NCBI GenBank assembly: GCA_936440205.1
Contig: OW387150.1
Span: forward strand, 19,318,152-19,382,151
Direction of reading: 5' to 3'
Length of the DNA: 64,000 bases
Source: Lepidonotus clava
Lineage: Eukaryota; Annelida; Polychaeta; Phyllodocida; Polynoidae
The notes beneath the pieces were generated by a model. The model saw only the letters and a program-made list of their open reading frames with translations. It made no database searches and had not been told where the DNA came from. Below, piece after piece: positions 1-12,122 of this stretch. Positions within the stretch are counted from its first letter, which is position 1. Each line of letters begins with the position of its first letter. A program made the position numbers and the translations under genes.

Positions 1-563
1 CCCACATCGTCTAGAGCTTAAGTCCCAGACATAGCTAGGTGTGTGCGAACTGGGGAAAATACAATTGCTTGCATCGCCTTTATCCGTACTTGATTCATTT
101 TATATAAATTACACTGAGAACAATTGCATCAGCATGCACATGCATTATTGCCCTCCGGGACAATACAATCTCTGAACATTCACCCGCATGAGGGGCAATG
201 GTGAAGGTATATAATAGGGGTTGGATCCCTGATATGTATACTGAAGACGTCTGTAATATGCCATAGGACAGATTTGCTGATTTTCTGGGCTAAAATTGGG
301 GGACAACACTTGGCGAGGCCTATTCCTGATTCCTAACCCTGTCGTTATCTGTATACAGTAGGTTATCTTACCGCCCACTGTTTCGTTACCACGTGGGTTG
401 CAAGGTTTCCGACCCCTCGGAAAATTCTTAGGGTTTCTGCCATACATAATTATGTCTTGTTTCTTTTTGGTATTTTTGGATGATTTAACCATGAATTTTC
501 TTTCGAACCGATATATTAACCTACTTTTTAGAATAACAATGTTCTAAATGCACCTCAAGGATA
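1..563. other. No recognised feature
   Basis: This is mixed AT-rich DNA. The only open frame of note is a minus-strand one of 115 codons (145-492). It is rich in N, G and P and has no domain, splice pattern or initiation context that I trust, so I do not call it a gene. Confidence 0.5.
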
Positions 564-762
564 TTAAAGGGAGCCAAAAGCAATGGTATGTCAAAATATG
601 ACAAAATTTTGCAGACTCAAATAACTATGAAAATACATTAGTTAACGTCCTTATTGACAGTCTATATTTTACCACAGGCCTAGGTCATGGCCATGGAATA
701 TATTTCAAGAGTAAATAGAATTTGCAAAATTTTTACCCAACATTGCTTTTGGCTCCCTTTAA
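564..762. mobile_element. T2/Kolobok-like MITE with TTAA target duplication
   Basis: A 191-bp element (568-758) is flanked by TTAA at 564-567 and 759-762. The ends are perfect inverted repeats: AAAGGGAGCCAAAAGCAATG starts at 566, and its reverse complement lies at 741-760. The inner arms also match loosely (a TTTTGCA motif on each side). No coding sequence is present. The TTAA target and TTAAAGG ends match what is known of the T2/Kolobok group of MITEs; piggyBac also uses TTAA but its termini differ. A truncated relative in opposite orientation lies at about 46020-46120, so this is a dispersed family. The intact inverted repeats suggest it is fairly young. Confidence 0.85.
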
Positions 763-1640
763 ACACATTATATTTGCAAGCATAACATTTCAATGGTGCA
801 CATTCCTCCCTTTTATAGAAGCTTTGTCTCTGCCAAAACCGGGAGAAGGAAAATCACCCCCTGAACTGTACCCCCTGGATCCACCTCTGATTACTGAATA
901 CTCAGAACGCGAAGAGAATTTTTCAGTACTTGGTCAGTTCATAAATACCCCTTGTGATAACACCCCACTGGACCTAGCCCTTGAACATTGCGAACTGAAT
1001 AGTCAGTGGGTGAACAGACCTTTGTTAACTTTCCAGCACTGGAAGAGTTCACTATCATCCTATATGATTACATGCCTTCTCGATTGCTCTTGAGCTTACT
1101 TCATATGATATCCTAATTAATTGCCTATTTTCCTGTATTTTTCTACACGCTATAGATGACAGGGTCCCACCTACAGTCCTACCAGTGAAAATGTATGATC
1201 ACAGGGTATATAATGCACCAAAAGGCTGCCAGGTGGGGTTTCATAAGAAGAAGCTTCTCCTTCACATGAGGAATCTCATGACAGTGACTGAATGACATTG
1301 CCTTTTTGATATTTGGTTGGCAAGTTACTGCCTTTTTGATATTTGGTTGAGAACAAAATTTCAAGTAAACAATACATTTTCAGATACGTGATCTGCAACA
1401 CTCCTGTTTCCACTGTCACCAGTTAAGAATGCCACACTTGGCAATAATAATAAGTTGGTCATATCGACAACATTAAAATTTTTAAGAACTATTGATTCAA
1501 ATGTTATGTTTGAAAATTCTTTCGACCTAAGAATCTTCTTTCACTTTAAAAAAACAATTATAATTATTATGGTTTATATAATTGTAAAGAAGCTGTCTCA
1601 CGTTGCCTAATGCATTCACTTTTACCAATTACAAGTGGCT
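763..1640. other. Unassigned DNA with one weak open frame
   Basis: The plus strand is open from about 722 to 1093. The first part is MITE sequence. The rest (from about 800) has a P/E-rich stretch (PKPGEGKSPPELYPLDPP) and looks somewhat coding-like. I see no strong acceptor or donor around it and do not recognise the protein. A short direct repeat of a 'ttgcctttttgatatttggt' type occurs near 1298-1350. Confidence 0.3.
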
Positions 1641-1708
1641 TCGCCAGGATTCGAATCCACAACCTTTGGGTTTGGAGGTGAGGGTCTTAACCACTACACC
1701 ATGGAGGA
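1641..1708 (-). repeat. tRNA-derived SINE head (tRNA-like pseudogene)
   Basis: On the minus strand this reads as a tRNA-like pol III promoter. It has an A box around TGGTGTAGTGGTTAAGA (about 1684-1703) and a B box around GGATTCGAATCC (about 1645-1656), with near-normal spacing. The acceptor stem does not close and the T stem pairs poorly, so this is not a functional tRNA gene. It is most simply a SINE head or a decayed tRNA copy. I could not define its tail or target duplications. It is not the same family as the SINEs at 11.9, 16.3 and 58.2 kb. Confidence 0.5.
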
Positions 1709-3170
1709 TGAGGCTGGAACTAAGAAATGGGGTCATGACCCAATTCGCTGGTTCCCTTAGTCCCCACATTAAAGTGTTTACAAATCCGTAGTACAGATGG
1801 ACAGGCTGGTCCCCTATGGCACCGCTGGTTACTGGTGGGACACAGTGTGGACTAATAGGTCTGCATGTGCCGTCGAAGCAACAAAGATTTAGAACAAGTA
1901 GGGTAATTAGAGAGATTTATGGAGATATAATTATGAAATGTTAACGTAAGGATTTTGGCTTGCTTACCAAAGTTCAGGAAAAGGGAAATTCAGTCACGCA
2001 TGTGGTCACATCACTTGACAAACCAATTAGATTGTATTGTGTATAGCTGGTGGTCTATAGAAGGCCTGGTACTACTTCCAATAAAGCAATAGTGAGATAT
2101 TAACTGAAGGAGACACACCACAGTTTTGGGATATACAAAAATATGGGAATGACTCGATAAGATGCTGGTGCTCGGGACCCTAGTAGAGAATGGGTTGTAC
2201 CCCCAGTTGTTTCAAGTGGTATAGTACGTACTGGGCAGGATGATAGCATGAGAAGTGGAACTGTCACCTCCCCCCCCCCCCCCCATTGTTGTTTGCTCAT
2301 TTCTAGTATACCCCATTACATGATGGCTGTTAAGGAGAACAAACATAATTCCCACTCTTACTGAGATTGTACTTTCCCCAGTTTCCCAAAAGCCCTGAGA
2401 CCCGGCCCTGAGACTACCACCAGGACCGACCAACCAGAATACCCGCCCCATATAGCAACAAATTAACGGTACAACTATAAGTAAAATAAGTGTCAGGATT
2501 CAACCATAAGTGGGCAATGAATACATTGACAAAATACACTTATTTTCTTGGACCAGAACCAGAGTCACAAACAATCAAGTGGTTGTTTGTGTTTGTAATG
2601 AGGTTGTAAAATTATCTTTTAGTCACATTTCTCATTCTTTCTTTATCTCATGACCTTTGGTTCATTCTTGCACTTCCTTCCGCGTCGTAATGCAACCAGA
2701 GGTCTCGCCAAACATTTTGACAATTCACATGTTTTTGGTTAACTGATGACTCATTAAAGGTGTTAGGAAATTCAAACCACTTGTTTGGTTTAAGTCGTTG
2801 CCGAGAGATGGTAATCCACTCAATTAGGAGTCAATAGAAGTGCAGATAGAAGTGTAGATACAGGGTTCATAAAGTAAAGTAAAAGACGAGCTAGCATAAT
2901 ACATTATGAATATTTTTAATAATTGATATATCGATTAATAGAAAACTAATGTATTTTCAGTTTAGTACCATGCTACCTAAACTGTACTTGTCTTACACAA
3001 GGATATTCAAATGAGGTTAGTCATAGAATTTATGAGGCATCATTATATTGAAACCAGTGTTCTTCCCAGGAGATGATTGTGGCCTTTAACTATCCCATTT
3101 TCCCAAACTTAGTATAATCTTTACCACCATACTTCAAGTATTATGGGTTCGAAACCTCAAACATTGTTTT
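1709..3170. other. No gene recognised; contains a 15-C run
   Basis: The notable feature is a run of 15 C residues at 2270-2284. The minus-strand open frames crossing it (2100-2451) are glycine-rich only because of that run. Nothing else recognisable was seen. Confidence 0.5.
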
Positions 3171-3177
3171 CGGCAGG

Positions 3178-3950
3178 ACAGAATCCTTGTCAATCGCATC
3201 CTTTTCATGATTTTATCTTAGGACAGAGTCATAGGCAACTATGGCCTTGTTGTGATATGGCTACAGGATAGGGTCCTTAACAAACAGGCCCATGTCATCT
3301 TGAACTCAAGATAGAGTCAATGACAATTGTGTTCTTTTAATGGTATGGCTGAGGATAGAGTCATTGAAAACTCTGTTCTTGCAATGGTAAGGCCGATGAT
3401 AGAGTCAATGACAACCATATTCTTGTAATGATATAGCTGCAGGATAGAATCATTGACAACTATGTTTTTGTAATGGCATCGTTGCAGGATAGATTCATTG
3501 ATAACATTTACTATAATATGTTCCGGTTATAGTATGGCTGCAGGATAGAGTCATTGACAACAGTCACTATGTTCTGGTAATGGTATGAGTAATTGATAAT
3601 GGCGTTCTTGTAACAGTATGGCTGCAGGATGGAGTCATTGACAACAGTCACTATGTTCTGGTAATGGTATGAGTAATTGATAATGGCGTTCTTGTAACAG
3701 TATGGCTGCAGGATGGAGTCATTGACAACCATATGCTCTTGCATGTTCTTGTAATGTTATAACTGCATATAGCAAAAACTCTGTTCCTGTATTGGTATGG
3801 CTGCAAAATATTACCATATGGGTGTAACATGATATTACATTGGCATTGACAACCATGTCCTTGTAATGATACAAGTGCAGGATAGACCTTGGGATAAGTC
3901 CCTGGAACCACATCCTTGTCTTGGTTTGATACAGGACGGAGTCATTGACT
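3178..3950 (+). repeat. Minisatellite, ~44-bp unit with an 84-bp higher-order unit
   Basis: Degenerate units beginning GATAGAGTCATTGACAAC start at 3178, 3222, 3267, 3310, 3354, 3398, 3443 and 3488, a spacing of 43-45 bp. The unit then switches to 84 bp: 3544-3627 and 3628-3711 are almost identical, differing by one base in the unit head. A more diverged tail continues to about 3950. The array is old at its left end and recently duplicated in its centre. The minus-strand open frames here (3511-3913) are repeat translations, not a gene. Confidence 0.9.
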
Positions 3951-6900
3951 GCAGTCTATTTGTCATTCTAGTTGTGCAACATATGCTTAAGATTTCGAAG
4001 ACTAGATCTCTGTTAACATGATTTATTTCCTTTTATTTATTGGAATACGAACAGTTATTTTATACATGGTACACATTGTCCACTATATCTGCATTACAAA
4101 ATTGTAGCGGATTTTGAAAAGGGGTTCGTGGACTCCTCTCCTAAATCTGAGTTGCAATTAATTACTATTTTGCGTTATGTTTCACTGAGCGTCGACATAT
4201 AACACATGTATGTCATTTTGAAAAAGACGATTTTGTAAGCTATCTATGAGAAATGTTATAAAATCACTATAAATATATATATATATAAAATGATCATATA
4301 TATACACAAAATGTGATATATAAATATGATATATACATGTATATCATTTAGTTAATCCACTAGTCCAGCCTAGACTAACGATTATTATAGCGATGCTTAT
4401 TCATCTTCATTTGTAACTCTTGCACAGGAAAGACAGAAATATTTAAACAAGAAAAACCCAAAAGAAAATAATTAACGGAGACGGTAAAAACACATCTTGT
4501 AGCGGCAATAAAACAGCACACAGTCCCTCGACGACCACAACAGTGTCTAATCAATATATTAATTAATCATAAAAAAAATCATTTTGTCACCGCAACAAAG
4601 CGGATGGAATTTAAATAAGAGTTTGTTGTGATCCTTTCCAGTCGTTTTTACTCGTTTCTTTAGACTTTGGTTGTTCTTTTCCGGCGGCTTTATGACCACA
4701 TCGACCAATGACTGGCGTGGTTGGGATGCCGGTGTGTTCGACTCATTATTTGACCGGAAGGTGGCATAACATCACCGGTTTCCTGGGCTAAACCAAGTGT
4801 TAACGTTGAATTTCAAAGGGTAAGACCACATTTGATTTGATTGTCAGGATCGTCATTGTTAAATTGGTTACAGATTAAAGATTTATTTATAAAAAAGAAC
4901 ATTGGTTATGTTATAAATAGACCCAGCGTTTCAATCCGACTGTTAAAGAGCAAACGGTGCCCCTATTTGAAAACTTGCACTTATGCCTGCATTCCACTTG
5001 CACTTATGCCTGCAGGGGATTTTGACGACCGAGAAATGTGTCTTTAGTTTTCTTTATTTTCATGGTCAATATCATAGGAACGCATGCATGCTATACTCAT
5101 TTGAAAGAGAAAAGTAATAATTCTGTAACGATATATATAACAAGTTCTGATTCAAATTTGTGGTTTGTGAAACAGTATGTATACAGTAAATTCATACGCG
5201 GTCATCTCATTTAACCTAACTTGATTCCAATGAATTCAAAATGGTCAATTAAACCAACAATAGGCACAGCATTAAATCTTTATAGCCAAAAAAAGGCCAA
5301 TTGACCAGTGGTTGCTGATTATAAGAACAATAGGTCACAGGGATTTTGCGCCAACGATCTGATACTAGCAACCTCTGGTATTAAAGAAATGCATGGTACC
5401 AACTGTTTCCATAGCCCCTCGGGAAAAGAATTGAACAGGAGGAATCAGTACATTTCGCTCTCATTTTTCTTGAATTGCCCAAAACGGCTCTCAGTCAGTG
5501 GACAATCCGCATGTCATAGTTTCCCCTCTAAAAATAGAAAGCAAAGAAGCAGGGAAGTCTTTTTAACGTCCACGGTCCCCTATTCTATTTTTAGACCATT
5601 GGGAGGACGGACCTGTCAGTTGAAAAAGTGGTGTGCGCAAAAAAATGGCATTGAAGATTGCAAAAATAATGCGTAGGCGTCAGGAGTGTTTCTCTTTAAG
5701 AGCTGCTCGTTTGACCTCAATTAGTGGAGGTGGGAACTAGGAGCGCCCAGGGCAAAGGGGGAGGAGGGGGAGCAATGCCAAGAGGGTTGGAATCTTGTGA
5801 AATGCTTTTTAACGGGCAGTGGTTGTTAAGCATTGATCAGGCATGTGTGTTGTAGGCCTATATAAAATTGTGGTAAACACTATAAGGGCTTTCTTATATT
5901 AGGTTGAAAATCTGATCCTGGAATGTCATTTAGATATAGACATGCCAGATCAATAGGTACAAAATGATGCCATGACTCAATCTTGTTCATATTAGATAAC
6001 AATAAATATGGACCATATCTCACTATCATTTTGTTATTTCTTTTTATTACACATTCGGGCCAAGTTAAAGTATCTGGGGAGCCTAATGTTTTACTTTTGA
6101 TATATTTGTATATTTATTGTGAATTCGAAAAATCTTAAATGTGGCAAAACCTGATGGGGTTCCAATCACATAGGAGAGGGTTCCAAGTTAATCTACAGTG
6201 GCAATATTATTTCTTTAGGTATGCAGAACAATATTCAGTGTCTCTAAATCACCTCACTCACATAAACAAATATAATAGTATCGCCTCATCTCACCTCACC
6301 GGTGCATAAGTTTTTCTTGCATTATCTATACCAATATAGAAGTGGAATACTTTCTTGTTTGCAATGAAAGAGCATGGTATGAATAAATTCGAAAATAGTA
6401 TATAAGAATTAAAGGAAGTGTCTATAGCATCTGCATGACAGCTATGTAATATTTTCTAGGTAAGTTGTGAAAATGAAGTCACATTGCATGCTCAAAGTAA
6501 GGACTGGATGCCATGTTGGTGATTATTGTTGACCAACTGAAACAAAATATCCTGTAAGAGTAAACCATTATTTGATAATTTAGATATAATCTTGTGCAGC
6601 TCTTGCATTTTGGCGCATTTACATTAGAAAAGAAATGTACAAAATCCTATTTTAGTTGATGAACATGTGGTCATGAAAAACACATTGCAATTGCTGATAA
6701 CTTAACGGTTCTGTTGCTTCATCCTGGTTCTGCGGGCTGCCATTCGATCATTGGTCAACTAAAGACGATAGTGAAGGAGTAGGGTCGGGTGGCTGTGTTG
6801 GTCAAAGTTTATTCAGGAATTACAAGAATATTTTTTTTTTTTTAGACAGGAATATTGAATTGATTATCAAGTTCTGTAAATATTTATTATAAATATTGGT

Positions 6901-8600
6901 TAGAAATCGGCGGAAGTGTCCCTGCACCCCCCCCCCCCTCCTTTTTCCAATCCTTTTTCTCTTTTTAATTTTCTTATCAATTGCTCTATGAACAATGACT
7001 GATCCAACACAAACAATATGGGATTATCCTCCACCAACACGTTGACTAGTGAGGTTATGCCATTCCGCGAGGTTTATGCAGGGTAACTTGTGCTATAGGG
7101 ATCGAGCTTCCTTTTATGATGAGGCATTTTACTTGGTAACTTTCAAGAATTTTGTCCTTGGAGTTCCGGGAAATTAACTGGTACATAAGTACTAAAATGT
7201 AGTTAATTGTTTCCTGATCAACATGCTACCAAAAGGTTGCTGCGGTTAAGAAATCCGTTGCTCTTATCACAAGCCATTGCTTTGGAAATGTCAGTTTTGT
7301 TACTGATTTTAAATGGTTCCGTAAGACTGGCCAGGTCAAAAGGTGGTCATTCTCAAAATCTGTGAATTCAAAGGTTAATGGTTATAAATTCTATTGTAAC
7401 GGAATAATCTTCATTTCTGATACTCGGCGAGTAAAATATGTATTGTTCGCTTACCCAAGTCTCAGGAGGGGGGTCCCTATTTGAACTTACACGATTTCCG
7501 TCTCACTTGTAATACTTTTTTTCATTAAATGAATACCGACCTCTTGCTGTGCAGAAACCGTGTCTGGTATTACATTTATATTCATTATGATTCAGGAGAC
7601 TGCTACCCTTGCAACCCTTGAATATGAAAAAAGTTATTATGTAGATTATATCAATTAGATTATGAAACACCAACTTATCGAAATTACCATCGTGATCCGA
7701 CTGTTTAATTCAGGGTTACTGTTATTCTCGCATGATAAGGTTGTCGGGCAATTTATTTTGCTGTTGGATATGTTCAGAAGTATGCGATGTGCCTGAGTAA
7801 TAAACATATTGGTATACCAATACTATTCCTTGTACAGAAAAGAATAATTATACTGTCGTTGAACACGAAGTTTCTGACAAACATATAACTATAATTAATA
7901 CGATATGCCTATATTACAAAATTTTACCAACAGCTGGTTGATAATTAATAGGTAAGTAGACCGAAACGTACAGAACAGGCACTTGTTAGCTCAATAAAAA
8001 ACGTATTCATTGTCCGTCTTTGGCTTTGTTATCAACAACATCTTCCTGGGGATAGGTTTACCAAATTTGAAACTAATCATTATCTTAAAGCTATTTTGAC
8101 CGCATCGTGATGAATGTCAATAAGTAGAACTGTGACAATATTATAATGTATCATGAATTCATCCATAGTTGAAACCCTGAACAATTATTTAGAAACCCTG
8201 GATAGTTATGAGTAATCCCTTAAAACATATTCCAGAAACTCTGTTGGTATTGTCAGTAGGCCTGGGGCATTATCAGGCCTATATTTGCTGAGTATGTGAT
8301 TCCCATTTTGAAGAAATTGTTATGAGGAAATATTGTAACCCTGCCTAAACATGCATATATACATGGCATATCTATATTATGTCCTAATAATATAATGAGT
8401 GGCATTCCATGACAACGTCAAAAATTCCACCAAAGAACCACCATGTGTATCCTCCAGGGAAAACGGGTCACTTTCATTAGGCCCAAATCCCTAGGCCAAC
8501 TTCTCAGAGAGGGTGGTTGTAGCAGTAGGCTTATTAACGCCTAAGTATAGTCTGTTTGCCTATGACCAGGAGGGACGTAATCCCCCGCACCCTGGAGGGC
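3951..8600. other. AT-rich DNA without a recognised gene
   Basis: It holds an AT microsatellite-like patch (about 4268-4345), a 12-C run (6927-6938), a 9-12 T run near 6830-6843 and several short random open frames. The longest, at 5308-5676, resembles no protein I know. There is a splice-donor-like TAG-GTAAGTTG near 6458, but no open frame is attached to it. Confidence 0.5.
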
Positions 8601-8611
8601 TGGGTTATTTA

Positions 8612-8621
8612 AAGATGGCGG
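8612..8621 (+). promoter_or_regulatory. YY1-type site (AAGATGGCGG)
   Basis: AAGATGGCGG matches the YY1 consensus, which in animals often sits just downstream of transcription starts. It lies in a locally GC-richer patch (8560-8690) inside a short open frame whose product is not recognisable. It is a single-site call; YY1-like strings also occur inside repeats. Confidence 0.3.
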
Positions 8622-8719
8622 ACCCTGGTTCTTCATGTAGTTCTACCCATCCAACCGACTCTCGAACCCGACCCAAAATCAGACCAGACCTATTTCTTCT
8701 CTTTAATGAAAATTACTAA

Positions 8720-9403
8720 AACTTTTGCCCATTCTAGTACTTGTACTAGTAATCGAAGTTCTGAAAATATCCTCCATTTGTTCCAAGAATATTTGTGAGT
8801 CTATTATTCTTTTTAGTGGTAATTAAGTTTGGCCACGCACTCAATGTGGTAGATCATGTCATAGCATGAAAATGGTCTCTCTAACCACATTTTTGCCCTT
8901 GTCTTTGCAGTTAGCCCATTACATTTGTCACCACGCTCAATGTTCTGTCACAGCATGGGGATGGTCTTTGGGTTAACATTCCATCTGTCAGACGAGGGGC
9001 ACAGTGGGTAGTCAAAAGATGCACTTTTTCAATGGCTGGTTTGTGAGTGCAGGGCATACTTTACCCATAGAACAACCCCTTTTTGTTCAGACACATACTA
9101 TGTGTCACCTGTTTTCTGCATGTAAGATGGGAACCCTAGATTTGTACCTTGTACTTTGACACGATTTTAGCACGCATGTAACGGCAACGATTCATTTGTC
9201 TTTTTTTTCAAATGCTTATTGTCAACTTCACGTTCATACACGTGGTCTTCCAGTCGATCAAAGAAAGAAAAAAGAAAAATAATAAGAGAAAAAAAGAAAG
9301 AGAAGAAGTTAAGGTGATTACAGTTAGATGAGTATTTACATATGATACTGGTCAATGAGTGTACCAACCATAATTCCAAATAATGAGGTCCATAATCATC
9401 CCA
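8720..9403. other. No recognised feature
   Basis: There is a purine-rich patch at 9265-9310 (GAAAGAAAAAAG type). The minus-strand open frame across it is a composition artefact. Confidence 0.45.
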
Positions 9404-10290
9404 TCAGATAATCCTTATACATCTGAATACTTTCCTCTTAATCAACTTTTTAAACTTTACCCTGGTCAAAGTTCGCTGCTCATCTTGTGTCAGTTGGTCC
9501 CATAACGAAATAACACGTGCTAGAGGGCTCTTCAAATATTTTTCATATTTTCTATGATAGTTCATAAATTTGATATTTCTGTTACTCCTCAATTCTATTC
9601 TTGGACAGTATGTGGTTGGGATTGTCCCTAAGTCTATACATAAGGGCACAAGTATGCTCTGCTCTGCGTTGATATAGATCATCTAACCTATAAAGTCGCA
9701 TGAGATGGTTACTATTCATATTAGGATTAATTTTGTTCATGGATCCACTATCAATCATGAAGTCAGCGTAGTCATATAGCGACAATATGGTCTGTTTATA
9801 GATTAGATTGGCTGCATTACAATCAATACTTTTCCTAATCTTTCCCAGCTGGTATATTCGGTTATAATTTTAGCATATTTTTTATTTAGAAATTTTTCAA
9901 AAGATAATTTATGGTCAATGCTTATCCCTAAGTAGTTATAGGATTGTACTGGATCCAGTACCACGCCATTCAATATCAAAACTCCCGCATCAGTATTTTT
10001 ACCAGCTGGGCTAACAGTTATGTGTTTAGTTTTAGTGTGATTAATAGTAAGCTTGTTTTCCTTGCACCAATTTGAAAGTACATCCAAGCCATATTGCAAC
10101 TTTTGAATTGCCACCTTTGACGACTCATCAGATGCGTATAATACGGTATCATCCGCATAAAGGGTTATCTGTACATTAACATTATTGTACAATGAAAGTA
10201 GGTCGTTTACATAAATAATAAAAAACAAAACAAACAATATTTCAAATGCCCAGAGCATTTGTGTCCAATATGTCATACACCAACAACAAG
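9404..10290 (-). mobile_element. LINE fragment: 3' half of ORF2 reverse transcriptase
   Basis: This is the C-terminal half of a non-LTR reverse transcriptase on the minus strand. In order it reads IIYVNDL, then the catalytic YADDTVLYASDE (about 10132-10167), the NKLTINHTKTKH region, the thumb motif NYLGISID, then YDYADFMIDSG, and finally the C-terminal basic segment with SLWDQLTQDEQ and FKKLIKRK. At least two frameshifts break it, near 9855 and near 9600, and the motif before IIYVNDL is degenerate. There is no 5' part and no endonuclease. The motif order resembles the CR1/Rex1/Daphne group, but I cannot fix the clade. It is a dead, 5'-truncated copy of moderate age. The related fragment at 17.76-18.36 kb shares the FDYA(S/D)F motif. 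Confidence 0.9.
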
Positions 10291-11915
10291 ATTATAATTT
10301 TGAGTACTTTTATAATAATTATCATAGTTGGCCCGGATTATATGTTTTATCAGTCAATGACATTACATAGTTTTTGATACATCCTGATTATCTAGCAAAC
10401 ATTGACCTTTCTGAGACTTTAAATACATTTGCATTACAATTATCCTTCACCCTTTAAATTACGTCACAAATGTTTTTACAGAAAGAGCTAATATCTTGTA
10501 CTAATAATTATGTGTTTCATTACTAATTACCTTTTACACTTGGGATCTACAAGGAAACAGCCTTTGTGACTTCGTCCTTCGGATTCTCTATTCCCTAGGG
10601 GTTCCCTCGTCATAGGAAAACAGGCCAGTCTATTAGATACCGGTATGTTACAATGTTGTTGAGACGCAACCCTCGGTTGACTTTCAAAATCATGTAGACA
10701 CCCCTGGGTAACACATGTTCTTGTTATTGATTCATTACTGCAATAGGTCGGGGTGCATGGCCTTTGGAAAGAAACGTAGGCCTAATCTGAGTTATCTGGT
10801 GAGCCTGAAAAACTCTATCAGGCTTGTCTGAATACTACATGTTGTCACATCTGCTGCGCCTTTTCCCCTCTCAGATCTCTGTTCGTCCTGGTGCAACGGT
10901 TGTTATTGATAAACTTACTCACACATCTTTTTTGAGTGGCCTTCTTTTGGGACAGAATAATTATGAGGACAATACGATCTATCTTAAAATCATGTATTAC
11001 GTGTTTAACCATTTCGCCTTTAGTATATACTGTCATCATATATCTTTAACCAGTTTACCAGCTATTGAGCATGAGAGAATCAGGGAAAATAATTATATCA
11101 TAAAAAGCGTCTGCACGCGTTGCTTGCTTGTATCAAGAAGTTTTTTTTGCCCCCAAAGATGCCTTTAAACAGCTTTAAGATAAACATTAGGTGGGATATA
11201 ACATATCCTTCCTAATGTTTATATTATAAACTTTATGTATGAAAGGTTCCAAAGATCTCCATATAACATGTTCCCAAAATAATATAATTTCATCGTGGCA
11301 AAGTCTTAGTAAGCTGGTAAGAGTATTTCTCTTATGAATATATCCCAGATAGAGGGCGTACGATGCGATGCAATCAAGCCTTTGGAGCCCAGTGCCATCT
11401 CCATGCCAACCCATGCAGTACCATCCCAGTGCAAGTTTACCATATAACACCAAGAATGTTCTGTTAGAAAATAATTTTACATATAAATATTCGTAGAAGA
11501 TATTAACCGATTATAAAGGACTAAAGGAAACAAACAATAAAGATTTAAAAGACAATCTCCTTAAATCCCTTACACATGGTTTCAGTGATTAATAAGACAA
11601 GGTATTGGACAACAGGCCCTTCATGTCTGGAGCTGTTTATTTCTTGTCCGACAGAGTAGAGGCAGCTGCCTTTTATCCCTAACACGAATAGAACATTAAG
11701 TACTCGTGCGGGTCCTATAGATCCAGGCACATGTACCATGTTCACAGTTTGGGTAAGATTTGAACTTTGGTGACCTTCTCCATGCATGAAAAAAACAGCT
11801 ATTTTTATCGAATATTCCGACATAATTCAGTCCCAGATCTAGACTATCTTTGTAATATGATGTAGACATCCACATTGTATCAAAATTATCAAGAGACTAG
11901 CTGACACTATATCTT
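10291..11915. other. No gene recognised
   Basis: This is AT-rich DNA with several short open frames on both strands (10824-11168, 11187-11453, 11545-11823). The 92-codon frame at 11545-11823 (minus) has an even amino-acid mix but no recognisable motif or splice sites. One TAGGCCTA octamer lies at 10777. Confidence 0.45.
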
Positions 11916-12122
11916 AGGTCATTTTGACGATGATGATGATGATGATAATGTGTTGGAGTTTAACGTCCGCTCAGAAAAGTTTCAGCTATATCAGGACCAC
12001 TCACGTTTGTGTTTACCAGTTGGTTGACCGAATCTATGGGGATGGAAACGACGGCAAGGCAAGGTGATCTAACAGGCACCAGTTGGAATTGAACCCAGGC
12101 TGGTCGCGTGAGGTCATTTTGA
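11916..12122 (-). mobile_element. tRNA-derived SINE with perfect 12-bp target duplication
   Basis: The SINE body is 11928-12110, oriented minus. Its target-site duplication AGGTCATTTTGA is at 11916-11927 and 12111-12122. On the minus strand it begins just upstream of a B box (CCTGGGTTCAATTCC, rc of about 12086-12100). It runs through a body shared with the copies at 16.3 and 58.2 kb (motifs GATTCGGTCA and TAGCTGAAA) and ends TTAAACTCCAACACA followed by an ATC-repeat tail. The A-box half of the head is missing, so this copy is 5'-truncated as expected from target-primed reverse transcription. The intact duplication suggests a fairly recent insertion. Confidence 0.88.

Noticed and set aside
1641-1708. 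Functional tRNA gene
   Set aside because: Acceptor stem does not pair and the T stem is poor; pol III boxes alone indicate a SINE or pseudogene.
3511-3913. Minus-strand frames with repeated VVNDSILQPYCYKN-type peptides
   Set aside because: Translation of the 84-bp minisatellite unit (28 codons), not a repeat protein gene.
5308-5676. 122-codon plus-strand frame
   Set aside because: No motif, no splice signals, no GC or codon shift relative to flanks; the apparent Cys and Lys richness at its end is not a recognised domain.
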